Below, piece after piece: positions 1 through 6,495 of a stretch of DNA of 16,169 nucleotides; the stretch's first letter is position 1, and the number at the start of each line of letters is the position of its first letter. The translations under genes were made by a program, and so were the position numbers. The stretch lies in NCBI GenBank assembly GCA_028281205.1, contig JANQKJ010000289.1, positions 1 to 16,169 of the forward strand, read 5' to 3'. Below the pieces are notes generated by a model, which saw only the letters and a program-made list of their open reading frames with translations, was not told the DNA's origin and searched no databases. Source of the DNA: Gammaproteobacteria bacterium (GTDB taxonomy: Bacteria > Pseudomonadota > Gammaproteobacteria > UBA4575).

Positions 1-706
1 GTTTGTCAAAGGTACGAATAGTAGTTAAACGCCAACCGATAGTCTCTACTGTACCTTCAATTTGCTTATCAGGTGAGCGTATCCAGTCACCTACTGTAAA
101 TGGACGATCTAAATAAATCATCAACCCACCAAAAAAGTTCGACAATAAATCTTTAGCAGCAAAGCCAATAGCAATACCACCAATACCGCCAAATGCCAAC
201 ACACCAGATACACTAAAACCAAGAGTTTGTAATATGACTAAACCAGTAGTAATAAATACAGCGGTACGAACTAGTTTGCCAATGGCATGAATAGAAGTGC
301 GGTCAACGGATTGACCAGTGAGTAATTTCTGCTGGATAGTGGCATTTTCAAAATGAGAAATAAATGCAACTAAAGCCCAGGCTAGCATAGCCGTAATCAA
401 TACATATCGAATTGTATCGATGTGTTCAAATATTGATGCTTCGGTTTGCGCCCCGGTAATCTCAGCAGCGTAAGAAATTCCTAAAATTAGAATGGTATAG
501 CGTAGTGGTCGCCTGACTGCATTAACTAAAGCGTCGTCCCAAGGGTTATGGGTAGTTTTTGCCTTCGCCACGAGCTTTAGCATAACGCGCCTTGCAATAT
601 AAGCAGCAATTAATACTACAAGGACAACTGCAAACACCTCATAGATCCATGTTTCGATTAAATTATTAGTAAAAATTTCCTTAGCTTTTTCTATCAGAGA
701 CGACAT
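1..706 (-). CDS. MscS-family mechanosensitive ion channel, C-terminus cut by window edge
   Basis: The minus strand reads from ATG at 706 to the window edge, giving 235 residues with no stop. It should be an inner-membrane small-conductance channel that opens under membrane tension to release solutes on osmotic downshock. Hydrophobic segments lie at about residues 21-38, 69-83 and 101-117. The family's pore helix follows at about 165-190, rich in Gly and Ala (FGGIGGIAIGFAAKD), and leads into the beta-domain start LDRPFTVGDWI (199-209). This order of segments is typical of MscS. The cytoplasmic cage domain is missing only because the window ends. The gene starts 13 bases after the nagZ stop on the same strand, so it is probably co-transcribed with nagZ. 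No clear ribosome binding site is seen. The family is clear; the subfamily is not. Confidence 0.88.
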   Translation of the reverse strand, partial: MSSLIEKAKEIFTNNLIETWIYEVFAVVLVVLIAAYIARRVMLKLVAKAKTTHNPWDDALVNAVRRPLRYTILILGISYAAEITGAQTEASIFEHIDTIRYVLITAMLAWALVAFISHFENATIQQKLLTGQSVDRTSIHAIGKLVRTAVFITTGLVILQTLGFSVSGVLAFGGIGGIAIGFAAKDLLSNFFGGLMIYLDRPFTVGDWIRSPDKQIEGTVETIGWRLTTIRTFDK

Positions 707-719
707 AATGGTTTAATGC

Positions 720-1754
720 TTAAAGATTAAGAGACAAATTTTTATTTGATTGATAGTTGCTGATAAATTCATCAAGCTGGCGTTGTTGCTCGCCAGTCAG
801 GGACACGGGAGTTTTACCATGAAACCGAGCTAAACGTAATTGCGAGCTTGGGTTATTGTAGTCATTGAGTTGATCAAGTGCAGCTGGAATATCTTCCGGG
901 CTATTGCATAACAAAATCATATCAGAGCCTGCTTGCAAAGCAGCACTCACGCGCTGACCAATATCACCAATAATATGAGCGCCTTTCATAGTGAGATCAT
1001 CGCTAAAAATCACGCCTTCAAATCCAATCTGGTCTCGCAGTACACGCGTTAACCAATAGTGCGAAAAACTGGCAGGTTTTGCATCAACATGCTCGTATAC
1101 AACATGTGCCGACATGATACCTGCAATGCCATGATCGACTAGGCGTTGGAATGGAACAATATCAGCTAATTGCAGATCACTTTCATAACGATGATCAATT
1201 GGGCATTCAAAATGAGAATCTGCACTGACAGAACCATGTCCGGGAAAATGCTTACCAACAGATTCCATTCCTCCCTTACGCAATCCCAGCATAAACTTAC
1301 TAGCTAATGCACTGACAGCATCAATGTCAGAATGAAATGCTCTATCACCAATAACAACACTCTCACCCGTATCGAGATCAAGTATGGGCGCAAAAGTAAA
1401 ATCTACTCCTATTTCACGTAGTTCGGTTGCCAACCGGCAAGCCAATAACTCAGTAAGCAGCATGCCTTTGTGCGGATCTTTATCATATATTTCACCTAAT
1501 GCACGCATTGGAGGATACTGAGTGAAACCTTCTCGAAAGCGTTGTACTCGTCCGCCCTCCTGGTCTACCGCAACTAATAACTTGGGTTTTTTAATTGCAT
1601 GAATATCTTTAACCAAGTTGGCTAATTGTTTCTTATCATGGTAGTTCCTAGTAAACAGAATCACACCTCCCACCGCAGGATGATTCAACCATTCACGTTC
1701 CTGAACACTAATCTCGCATCCCTGGAGATCTACCATTAATGGACCATTACTCAT
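720..1754 (-). CDS. nagZ: beta-N-acetylhexosaminidase NagZ (glycoside hydrolase family 3)
   Basis: This 344-residue protein should be the cytoplasmic enzyme that removes N-acetylglucosamine from 1,6-anhydro-muropeptides during peptidoglycan recycling. In other species this step also feeds AmpC beta-lactamase induction. Visible GH3 signatures are VDQEGGRVQR (63-72), the NagZ loop KHFPGHG (168-174) followed by DSH (179-181), which carries the Asp-His acid/base pair of this family, and IFSDDLTMKGA (249-259) with the nucleophile Asp. The length matches single-domain proteobacterial NagZ, and there is no signal peptide, as expected. The ATG at 1754 has only a weak GGA about 12 bases upstream. The mscS-like gene follows after 13 bases. 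The leader contains an 8-bp inverted repeat and a possible sigma70 promoter, and a terminator upstream at 1893-1924 separates it from the small RNA candidate. Confidence 0.96.
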   Translation of the reverse strand: MSNGPLMVDLQGCEISVQEREWLNHPAVGGVILFTRNYHDKKQLANLVKDIHAIKKPKLLVAVDQEGGRVQRFREGFTQYPPMRALGEIYDKDPHKGMLLTELLACRLATELREIGVDFTFAPILDLDTGESVVIGDRAFHSDIDAVSALASKFMLGLRKGGMESVGKHFPGHGSVSADSHFECPIDHRYESDLQLADIVPFQRLVDHGIAGIMSAHVVYEHVDAKPASFSHYWLTRVLRDQIGFEGVIFSDDLTMKGAHIIGDIGQRVSAALQAGSDMILLCNSPEDIPAALDQLNDYNNPSSQLRLARFHGKTPVSLTGEQQRQLDEFISNYQSNKNLSLNL

Positions 1755-1783
1755 TTTTATATGTAATCCAGTGACTTAAATAA

Positions 1784-1804
1784 GATTATGGTGAATCCAT
1801 AATC
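1784..1804 (-). repeat. perfect 8-bp inverted repeat in the nagZ leader
   Basis: GATTATGG and CCATAATC flank a 5-base loop, 29 bases upstream of the nagZ start and just downstream of its candidate -10 box. It could be a hairpin in the mRNA leader or an operator. No T-run follows, so it is not a terminator. Confidence 0.45.
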
Positions 1805-1814
1805 ACTAATGCGT

Positions 1815-1843
1815 ATTGTAGGGTGATTCTCTAAACAGGATAA
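1815..1843 (-). promoter_or_regulatory. candidate sigma70 promoter for nagZ
   Basis: On the minus strand a good -10 box (TACAAT, 1815-1820) is preceded at 17-bp spacing by a poor -35 box (TTATCC, 1838-1843). It lies between the upstream terminator and the nagZ start, where a promoter is needed if nagZ is not reached by readthrough. The call rests mainly on the -10 box and the spacing. Confidence 0.35.
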
Positions 1844-1860
1844 GAAGAAATGAGATACTA

Positions 1861-1888
1861 GAAGATACTTTACCTATTAGCTATCTTC
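1861..1888. repeat. 7-bp inverted repeat upstream of nagZ
   Basis: GAAGATA (1861-1867) and TATCTTC (1882-1888) are perfect complements around a 14-base loop. AGATACT is also directly repeated just beside it on the plus strand (about 1854-1870). The element lies between the small RNA terminator and the candidate nagZ promoter. It could be an operator; there is no direct evidence of function. Confidence 0.3.
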
Positions 1889-1892
1889 AGGT

Positions 1893-1924
1893 AAAAAAAT
1901 AGGGCACCCATAACCGAGTGCCCT
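1893..1924 (-). terminator. strong rho-independent terminator (minus strand)
   Basis: Read on the minus strand, AGGGCAC and GTGCCCT form a GC-rich 7-bp stem around a 10-base loop, followed at once by A and seven T. The plus strand has no T-run after the hairpin, so it works on minus transcripts only. No protein gene ends here: nagZ lies downstream and zapE is on the other strand. It therefore ends a short non-coding transcript or acts as an attenuator in a long nagZ leader. Confidence 0.85.
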
Positions 1925-1990
1925 AACCAGGAGGAGTCGAGAATAACAACATGGCAATCAAGTAAATTCTGATTGATGTTGTGAGGCTCG
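1893..1990 (-). ncRNA. candidate sigma54-dependent small RNA (about 98 nt)
   Basis: The 3' end is set by the terminator at 1893-1924 and the 5' end, at about 1990, by counting 12 bases from the -12 element of the promoter at 2001-2017. The predicted RNA has three parts. The first is a 5' stem-loop in which ACAACATCAATCA (13 bases) pairs with TGATTG and ATGTTGT across a 2-base bulge, closed outside by CGAG/CUCG. The second is an unpaired linker, ACUCCUCCUGGUUA, holding CUCCUCC, the complement of a Shine-Dalgarno sequence. The third is the terminator hairpin with its U-tail. This is the usual design of an Hfq-type trans-acting small RNA. The only open frame inside is 9 codons (ATG near 1950) without a ribosome site. 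A leader/attenuator role for nagZ is the main alternative. I recognise no named RNA family. Confidence 0.55.
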
Positions 1991-2000
1991 CAATATTATC

Positions 2001-2017
2001 TGCATTTATGATGCCAA
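2001..2017 (-). promoter_or_regulatory. candidate sigma54 (RpoN) -24/-12 promoter
   Basis: The minus strand reads TTGGCATCATAAATGCA. Against the consensus TGGCACG-N4-TTGCW it keeps TGGCA at -24 and TGCA at -12, with exactly 10 bases between the invariant GG (2014-2015) and GC (2002-2003). The start site would be near 1990. No sigma70 box pair with acceptable spacing fits the same place. Palindromes and an IHF-like site lie upstream at the expected distances. Confidence 0.55.
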
Positions 2018-2070
2018 GAATATTTTTATTCTAATAATCATGAACTTAATAAAAGCTTTAACAAATTTAT

Positions 2071-2081
2071 TAAATATTTGA
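2071..2081 (-). promoter_or_regulatory. possible IHF site between enhancer and promoter
   Basis: The minus strand reads TCAAATATTTA, matching the TCAA-N4-TTR core of the IHF consensus but not the two bases before it. The surroundings are very AT-rich. DNA bending between a sigma54 promoter and its enhancer is a known IHF role and the position fits. Such a short match in AT-rich DNA can arise by chance. Confidence 0.22.
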
Positions 2082-2092
2082 CGCTTTTTTAA

Positions 2093-2137
2093 CCACAAAA
2101 TGTGGCAATTAGTTGCCGTAGATGGCAATTGTTGCCA
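2093..2137. promoter_or_regulatory. tandem palindromes: candidate enhancer sites for a sigma54 activator
   Basis: Two dyads share identical half-sites: GGCAA-TTAG-TTGCC (2104-2117) and GGCAA-TTG-TTGCC (2124-2136, extended by flanking T/A). Their centres are about 20 bp apart, or two helical turns, so they lie on the same face of the DNA. A third palindrome, CCACA-AAA-TGTGG (2093-2105), abuts the first. Measured from the predicted start at 1990 they lie about 105-145 bases upstream, the usual range for sigma54 enhancers. The same stretch is also upstream of zapE, so an operator for zapE remains possible. I do not match the half-site to a named regulator. Confidence 0.5.
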
Positions 2138-2243
2138 ACAATAATCACCTGAACTCATTGATATTTAGTTGTATTTTAGACTTTATATTTAATTTGCCGG
2201 CCACTACTGCTGGATAGACTGAACACTAGCTTGACCATGCACT

Positions 2244-3347
2244 ATGCCTAAAAATAGTTATCAAAAAGCCTTAGATGCTGACGAAATTAATTTTGATGCA
2301 AAGCAAATGAATGTGGTTGAGCACCTCGATGCTTTACACAAGCAGATGAGCCGTAATCCAGCTGGACCAGTCGCCACTTTGAGCAATAAATTGACGGGCA
2401 TTTTTCGACGCCCTAATAAGCAAACAGCATCCATTCAAGGTTTATATATTTGGGGTTCAGTCGGTCGTGGCAAAACATTTTTAATGGATATCTTCTATGA
2501 GTGTTTAAACGAACAAAATAAACTGCGTTTGCATTTTCACCGCTTCATGCAAGAAGTACATCACCAGCTACGCAAGACTAACAACGAGGAATCACCGTTA
2601 GATATAGTTGCAGATAGTTTCAGGAATCGAGCCAATATAATTTGTTTAGACGAATTATTTGTTTCTGATATTGGAGATGCCATGATATTGGCAGGATTAT
2701 TCGATGCATTTTTTTCACGTGGGATTACGCTAGTAACAACCAGCAACTGCCACCCTGATGAACTTTACAAAGGCGGTCTGCAACGACAAAAGTTTTTACC
2801 CGCTATAGATCTAATCAAGCAAAATACCAAAGTAATAGAACTAGGGGGCAACACCGACCATCGTCTTGAGTTTCTAGAACACGCTGATATTTATCATTAT
2901 CCTCTTGATGAAACTGCACATGAGGTAATGTTAAACAATTTTATGCATGTATCTCCAGAAGTTGGCATAGAAAATGAGTCACTCTATATTGAAGGAAGAA
3001 CTATACAAACTGTGCGTTGTTCCGATGGGACAGTATGGCTAACATTTAACGATTTATGTGACGGGCCAAGAAGTGCTGCCGACTATATTGAGATTGGACG
3101 TTGTTTTAATACTGTGTTGATTTCTGATATACCTATTCTAACTAATAAAGACGACTTGGCTAAACGTTTCATTACTGCAATAGATGAATTTTACGATCGC
3201 AGTGTAAAAGTCATTATCTCCGCAGAAGCATCTGTTCACGAACTATACAAAGGGGAAAAACTATCATTCGAATTTCAACGCACTATTAGCCGATTGCTTG
3301 AAATGCGTTCACATGATTACCTGGCGAGACCACACAAATCATTGTGA
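2244..3347 (+). CDS. zapE: cell division protein ZapE (AFG1-like ATPase)
   Basis: This 367-residue protein belongs to the AFG1/ZapE P-loop ATPases. In E. coli ZapE associates with the Z-ring late in division and is needed under low oxygen or heat; yeast Afg1 helps turn over mitochondrial respiratory subunits. Visible motifs are Walker A GSVGRGKT (71-78), the family stretch LHFHRFMQEVH (96-106), Walker B IICLDE (132-137) followed by LFVSDIGDAM, and a sensor-1-like LVTTSN (163-168). The length is close to that of E. coli ZapE. The ATG at 2244 has no recognisable ribosome site; an ATG at 2237 is out of frame. A TATATT box lies at 2184-2189 without a well-spaced -35. The malate dehydrogenase gene follows after 57 bases on the same strand and may share its transcript. 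Confidence 0.94.
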   Translation: MPKNSYQKALDADEINFDAKQMNVVEHLDALHKQMSRNPAGPVATLSNKLTGIFRRPNKQTASIQGLYIWGSVGRGKTFLMDIFYECLNEQNKLRLHFHRFMQEVHHQLRKTNNEESPLDIVADSFRNRANIICLDELFVSDIGDAMILAGLFDAFFSRGITLVTTSNCHPDELYKGGLQRQKFLPAIDLIKQNTKVIELGGNTDHRLEFLEHADIYHYPLDETAHEVMLNNFMHVSPEVGIENESLYIEGRTIQTVRCSDGTVWLTFNDLCDGPRSAADYIEIGRCFNTVLISDIPILTNKDDLAKRFITAIDEFYDRSVKVIISAEASVHELYKGEKLSFEFQRTISRLLEMRSHDYLARPHKSL

Positions 3348-3404
3348 CAGGCTAAGCATGTTTCGATATCATTGAATTCACATCAATACCTTAAAGAGTA
3401 AAGT

Positions 3405-4388
3405 ATGAAAAAACCTGTCACTGTTGCGATTACCGGTGCCGGTGGAAATATTGGTTACGCTATTGCTTTTCGTATAGCCGCAGGAGACTTATTTGGACCT
3501 GACCAACCTGTTAATTTACATTTGATAGAAATTGAACCAGTATTGCCTAAGCTCACTGGGGTAGCTATGGAATTAAATGATTGCGCCTTTCCCACTTTGA
3601 ATAATATTGTTTCAACTGCTGACTTCTCAACTGGTTTTGGTGATGCAGATTATATTTTTCTTATTGGTTCGCGCCCGCGCGGCAAAGGTATGGAAAGACA
3701 AGACTTATTAAGTGCCAATGGTGCGATCTTCAAACCGACGGGTATTGCTATCAGCGAAAATGCAGCTAAAAATGTACGCGTATTGGTAGTTGGTAACCCT
3801 GCAAATACCAATGCACTGATTACATTGCATAACGCACCTAACCTTGAACCCAATCAAATTACTTCCATGATGCGACTCGACCATAATAGAACGATTAGCA
3901 TGTTGGCTGAGAAGATGAATACACATTCATCCACTATTAAAAATGTGACTGTTTGGGGTAATCATTCAACTACACAGTTTCCTGATTTACAACATTGCAC
4001 CATTAATGGAAGCAGTGCTTATGATCTAATCGATATGGACTGGTACCGGAATGAATTTATTGAACGTGTACAGAAAAGAGGTGCTGAAATTATTGAAGCA
4101 CGTGGTGCTTCATCCGCTGCGTCAGCAGCATCTGCCGCAATTGATCACATGCGTGATTGGGTACTTGGCTCTGCTGGTGACAGTTGGGTGAGTATGGGCA
4201 CATATTCTACAGGCGACTATGGAGTCACAAGTGAATTAATGTATTCGTTTCCAACACAATGCAGTAATAGAGAATATACAATCGTGCCTGATTTAGAATT
4301 AGATGAGTTTTCTAAAGAAATGATCGCACTCTCTGAACAAGAGTTAATCAAAGAGCGCGATATGATTCGTTGGTTGCTGTGTGAATAA
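3405..4388 (+). CDS. mdh: malate dehydrogenase, NAD-dependent, 327-residue type
   Basis: This enzyme oxidises malate to oxaloacetate in the TCA cycle. The N-terminal Rossmann motif is GAGGNIG (11-17), with acidic Glu42 at the end of the second strand favouring NAD. Substrate-loop residues appear in GSRPRGKGMERQD (88-100), including Arg92 and Arg98. Further motifs are VVGNPANTNA (128-137), MRLDHNR (156-162, with Arg and Asp of the active site) and WGNHSTTQ (184-191), where His187 is the catalytic base. Length and motifs fit the cytosolic-like malate dehydrogenase branch found in many beta- and some gammaproteobacteria, not the shorter E. coli Mdh type. The start has an AAAGAG about 7 bases upstream. 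It ends 2 bases before the convergent hydrolase stop. The sdh operon elsewhere in the window supplies another part of the same cycle. Confidence 0.95.
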   Translation: MKKPVTVAITGAGGNIGYAIAFRIAAGDLFGPDQPVNLHLIEIEPVLPKLTGVAMELNDCAFPTLNNIVSTADFSTGFGDADYIFLIGSRPRGKGMERQDLLSANGAIFKPTGIAISENAAKNVRVLVVGNPANTNALITLHNAPNLEPNQITSMMRLDHNRTISMLAEKMNTHSSTIKNVTVWGNHSTTQFPDLQHCTINGSSAYDLIDMDWYRNEFIERVQKRGAEIIEARGASSAASAASAAIDHMRDWVLGSAGDSWVSMGTYSTGDYGVTSELMYSFPTQCSNREYTIVPDLELDEFSKEMIALSEQELIKERDMIRWLLCE

Positions 4389-4390
4389 GT

Positions 4391-5251
4391 TTATAAATTC
4401 ACACCTTCCCATTCTGTTACAAAGTCGTTGATGTACTTTGCAACTTCATCGGGACGGTCTTCCTGAACCCAGTGTCCGGCACGTTCGATGTACTGCACAC
4501 GTGTTGGACCAGAGATTCTCTCTTTCAATTTCTCTGCTGCTGATGCCGACATAAAGTTATCATTTACTCCCCACATCACCATAGTAGGGCAAGTAATTTT
4601 ACTATGATCAACATCAGTATCAGAATTCTGTGGGTCAGAAGAAACGCGGATTAATGATTTAAAGCCAGTCATACCAGGTCCCCTGCCCCAAAATTGTAGG
4701 TAATTTTGCTTGCAATTTTTATCCGTAAATGGAGAGCCATCATAACTGCCCATACGCATTAATGCGGGGAATCCTGCGACAGCTTGACCCAAGGCTTGTT
4801 GCAATACTTCGTCAGGCGCACCATCTAACCCTGCTAGCGCTTCAACTTCACACACAGGCCATTGATCGAAACAAACCGGATTAATTAACACTAAGCGCGA
4901 AATATAATCACAGTATTTTGTGGCAAACACTTGGGCAACTCCTCCACCATGATCATGAGCTACAAGAATAACTTTGCCTTTTAAACCTAGACCTTCAATT
5001 ACGCCTTTAACAGCTTCAGCTTGATTCATGAATGAATGCTTAAAGTCATTTAGTGGCATATCAGACTGACCATAACCAACCATGTCCATAGCTAGCGTAC
5101 GGTACTTATCTTGCAAATTCTCCTGTACATGGCGCCATAATCTTGCGTTAGTAGGAATACCATGAACCATTAATAAAGTTGTATCACCACTACCACATTC
5201 TTCAATATTAATATTGAGCTTGAGCCCATCGACTGTTACTTCTTGTTTCAT
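4391..5251 (-). CDS. alpha/beta hydrolase with Asp nucleophile (haloalkane dehalogenase / epoxide hydrolase-like)
   Basis: A 286-residue single-domain alpha/beta hydrolase, probably cytoplasmic since it has no signal peptide. The oxyanion region is HGIPTN (30-35). The nucleophile elbow reads VAHDHGGG (97-104), placing Asp100 where esterases and lipases have Ser. Asp at this site is typical of haloalkane and haloacetate dehalogenases and epoxide hydrolases. The rest of the triad appears to be Asp231 in MWGVNDNFM (226-234) and His260 in AGHWVQEDRPDEV (258-270), a C-terminal pattern also usual in that group. The substrate cannot be read from the sequence. A strong ribosome site (GAGGAG) lies 6 bases before the ATG. 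The TetR gene ends 37 bases upstream on the same strand, so the regulator and this enzyme probably form one operon. Confidence 0.88.
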   Translation of the reverse strand: MKQEVTVDGLKLNINIEECGSGDTTLLMVHGIPTNARLWRHVQENLQDKYRTLAMDMVGYGQSDMPLNDFKHSFMNQAEAVKGVIEGLGLKGKVILVAHDHGGGVAQVFATKYCDYISRLVLINPVCFDQWPVCEVEALAGLDGAPDEVLQQALGQAVAGFPALMRMGSYDGSPFTDKNCKQNYLQFWGRGPGMTGFKSLIRVSSDPQNSDTDVDHSKITCPTMVMWGVNDNFMSASAAEKLKERISGPTRVQYIERAGHWVQEDRPDEVAKYINDFVTEWEGVNL

Positions 5252-5288
5252 TGTTCACTCCTCGTTTTTGTTTACCAATTTTGATTTA

Positions 5289-5873
5289 TTATTTTGCTAG
5301 TAGCCTTTCTATTTGTTTGACAACACCAGTTACCGAAGACTTAGTTACATTCATACGACTAAGCACAAATAATCCTTGCGCACTATTAACAAGCAAATCT
5401 GCAGTACTCTCTACATCTATATTCTGAGAAACTTCTTTTAGTTCTTTGGCACGTGTAACTGAATCTTGAAAGACTTTTTTCATGTATTGCAAAGTAATAT
5501 TAGTTTGATCACATACTGCTTTGTTATGCTGCGCTAATTCCGCAATTGAGTTTGTTACTAAACAGCCTTGAATTTCCCCATTATTCAAAGCATCTTCAGC
5601 ACGTGCTGCAAAGTATTGGCAGATTGCTTGTTTAGGCGACTCAGCATCCGCAATGCTGGCGAGATTTTTAATAATAACATTTCGATGGTAATGCTTAAGC
5701 ACTTGTAAAAATAGTGACTGTTTACTATCGAATGAGTCGTAGATGCTCTGGCGGCTTATACCCATAGCAGATTCCAACTTAGGGATAGAGGTAGCATGAT
5801 AGCCTCTGGTCCAAAATTCACGCATAGCTTCGTCGAGCACATTATCCTTCGTAAATTGTTTCGTTCTGCCCAT
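5289..5873 (-). CDS. TetR/AcrR-family transcriptional regulator
   Basis: From the ATG at 5873 the protein has 194 residues. The N-terminal TetR DNA-binding domain is clear: a first helix around VLDEAMREFWTRGYHATSI (12-30), then the helix-turn-helix PKLESAMGISRQSIYDSF (31-48), followed by KQSLF. The C-terminal ligand domain contains GCLVTNSIAEL (103-113), a stretch common in one large TetR subgroup. The ligand is unknown. The frame is open further upstream, to an ATG at 5897 and a TTG at 5915. The TTG overlaps the -10 box of the best promoter, so it is excluded; 5897 remains possible, but the residues before 5873 do not look like the family. The alpha/beta hydrolase gene downstream (37 bases) is the likely regulated partner. 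Confidence 0.9.
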   Translation of the reverse strand: MGRTKQFTKDNVLDEAMREFWTRGYHATSIPKLESAMGISRQSIYDSFDSKQSLFLQVLKHYHRNVIIKNLASIADAESPKQAICQYFAARAEDALNNGEIQGCLVTNSIAELAQHNKAVCDQTNITLQYMKKVFQDSVTRAKELKEVSQNIDVESTADLLVNSAQGLFVLSRMNVTKSSVTGVVKQIERLLAK

Positions 5874-5914
5874 CTTATTTAAGTACAGACACCCCATGAA
5901 TTGTGTGAACAGCA

Positions 5915-5943
5915 AGTTTATTTTTTCTGGAATGACCTGTCAA
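5915..5943 (-). promoter_or_regulatory. sigma70 promoter of the tetR-hydrolase unit, with a possible operator
   Basis: The minus strand has a perfect -35 TTGACA (5938-5943), a 17-bp spacer and a -10 box TAAACT (5915-5920). A short dyad, TGAC-CT-GTCA (5933-5942), overlaps the -35 box, where an autoregulating TetR repressor could bind. The predicted start near 5907 rules out translation from the upstream TTG. The promoter is fairly secure; the operator is speculative because the half-sites are only 4 bp. Confidence 0.6.
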
Positions 5944-5961
5944 ATAAATTTAGTACACATG

Positions 5962-5985
5962 AAAAAGCCCTGCACTGCAGGGCTT
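5962..5985 (-). terminator. rho-independent terminator of the IscR-like gene
   Basis: On the minus strand AAGCCCTG and CAGGGCTT form a GC-rich stem (5965-5985) with a 5-base loop, and the second arm runs into five T (5962-5966). It lies 27 bases after the stop of the IscR-like gene and just upstream of the TetR promoter, so it isolates the two units. The plus strand has only TTAAAT after the stem and is unlikely to terminate well. Confidence 0.88.
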
Positions 5986-6012
5986 AAATCTGTAGAAACT
6001 TGAGTATGTTAT

Positions 6013-6495
6013 TTACGCAGCTGTTTGAGCTGAAAAGATTCCGTTGTTGCCGTCACTATCGGAGTCAGGTGATGTGCCGCCAGGATTTGTTCTTTCGGTA
6101 AATTCTGCCAGCGTTATGCTATTAAGAAACGAGTATATTTTTTCACTCAACTCATCCCACATAACATGCGTAACATATTTCTTTTCTAAACTGGGCTCGG
6201 AATCTGCACTGGTTTCTAACGTGTTATGTTGCGGATAGTATTCATCAATCGCTGAAATTATCTGAGCAACAGTAATCTCACCTGGCACTCTGGCCAACTT
6301 ATAGCCGCCACCAGGACCTCGGACACCAACTACAAGCCCACACTTACGTAGCTTGGCGAATAACTGTTCCAAATAAGACAGTGAGATACCTTGGCTTTGT
6401 GAAATTTCAGCCAATGTAATGGGTCGAATCTTGTCATTCAACGCCAGATCCATCATTGCTGTGATCGCATGGCGCGCTTTAGTTGATAGCTTCAT
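6013..6495 (-). CDS. IscR-like Rrf2-family regulator lacking the Fe-S cluster cysteines
   Basis: This 160-residue Rrf2 protein resembles E. coli IscR along most of its length: the winged helix (residues 1-67) includes ISLSYLEQLFAKLRK (37-51) and RGPGGGYKL (59-67), and the dimer helix follows from TVAQIISAIDE (75-85) through THVMWDELS. Glu43, which in E. coli IscR discriminates between target classes, is kept. IscR normally binds [2Fe-2S] through three Cys between the dimer helix start and the LTHALW segment. Here that loop (86-108) has no Cys at all; only the His of THVMW (His110) remains, and the sole Cys, Cys52, is in the DNA-binding domain. The C-terminus is a Ser/Asp/Gly-rich tail. There is no iscS or iscU next to it. 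A strong ribosome site (AAGGTGG) precedes the ATG and a terminator follows. It probably binds DNA without a cluster; its targets are unknown. Confidence 0.9.
   Translation of the reverse strand: MKLSTKARHAITAMMDLALNDKIRPITLAEISQSQGISLSYLEQLFAKLRKCGLVVGVRGPGGGYKLARVPGEITVAQIISAIDEYYPQHNTLETSADSEPSLEKKYVTHVMWDELSEKIYSFLNSITLAEFTERTNPGGTSPDSDSDGNNGIFSAQTAA

Noticed and set aside
1923..1952. Nine-codon minus-strand frame inside the candidate small RNA, ending just before the terminator stem
   Set aside because: There is no ribosome site, and its ATG lies inside the predicted 5' stem-loop; kept as non-coding.
1922..1964. Plus-strand AGGAGGAG followed by ATG GCA ATC AAG TAA
   Set aside because: A four-codon frame with a 14-base or longer spacer is not credible as a gene; the purine run is simply the complement of the CUCCUCC in the candidate RNA.
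4381..4402. GTGAAT/ATTCAC inverted repeat spanning the convergent mdh and hydrolase stop codons
   Set aside because: The stem is 6 bp, AT-rich, with a 10-base loop and no T-run on either strand, so it cannot be called a bidirectional terminator.
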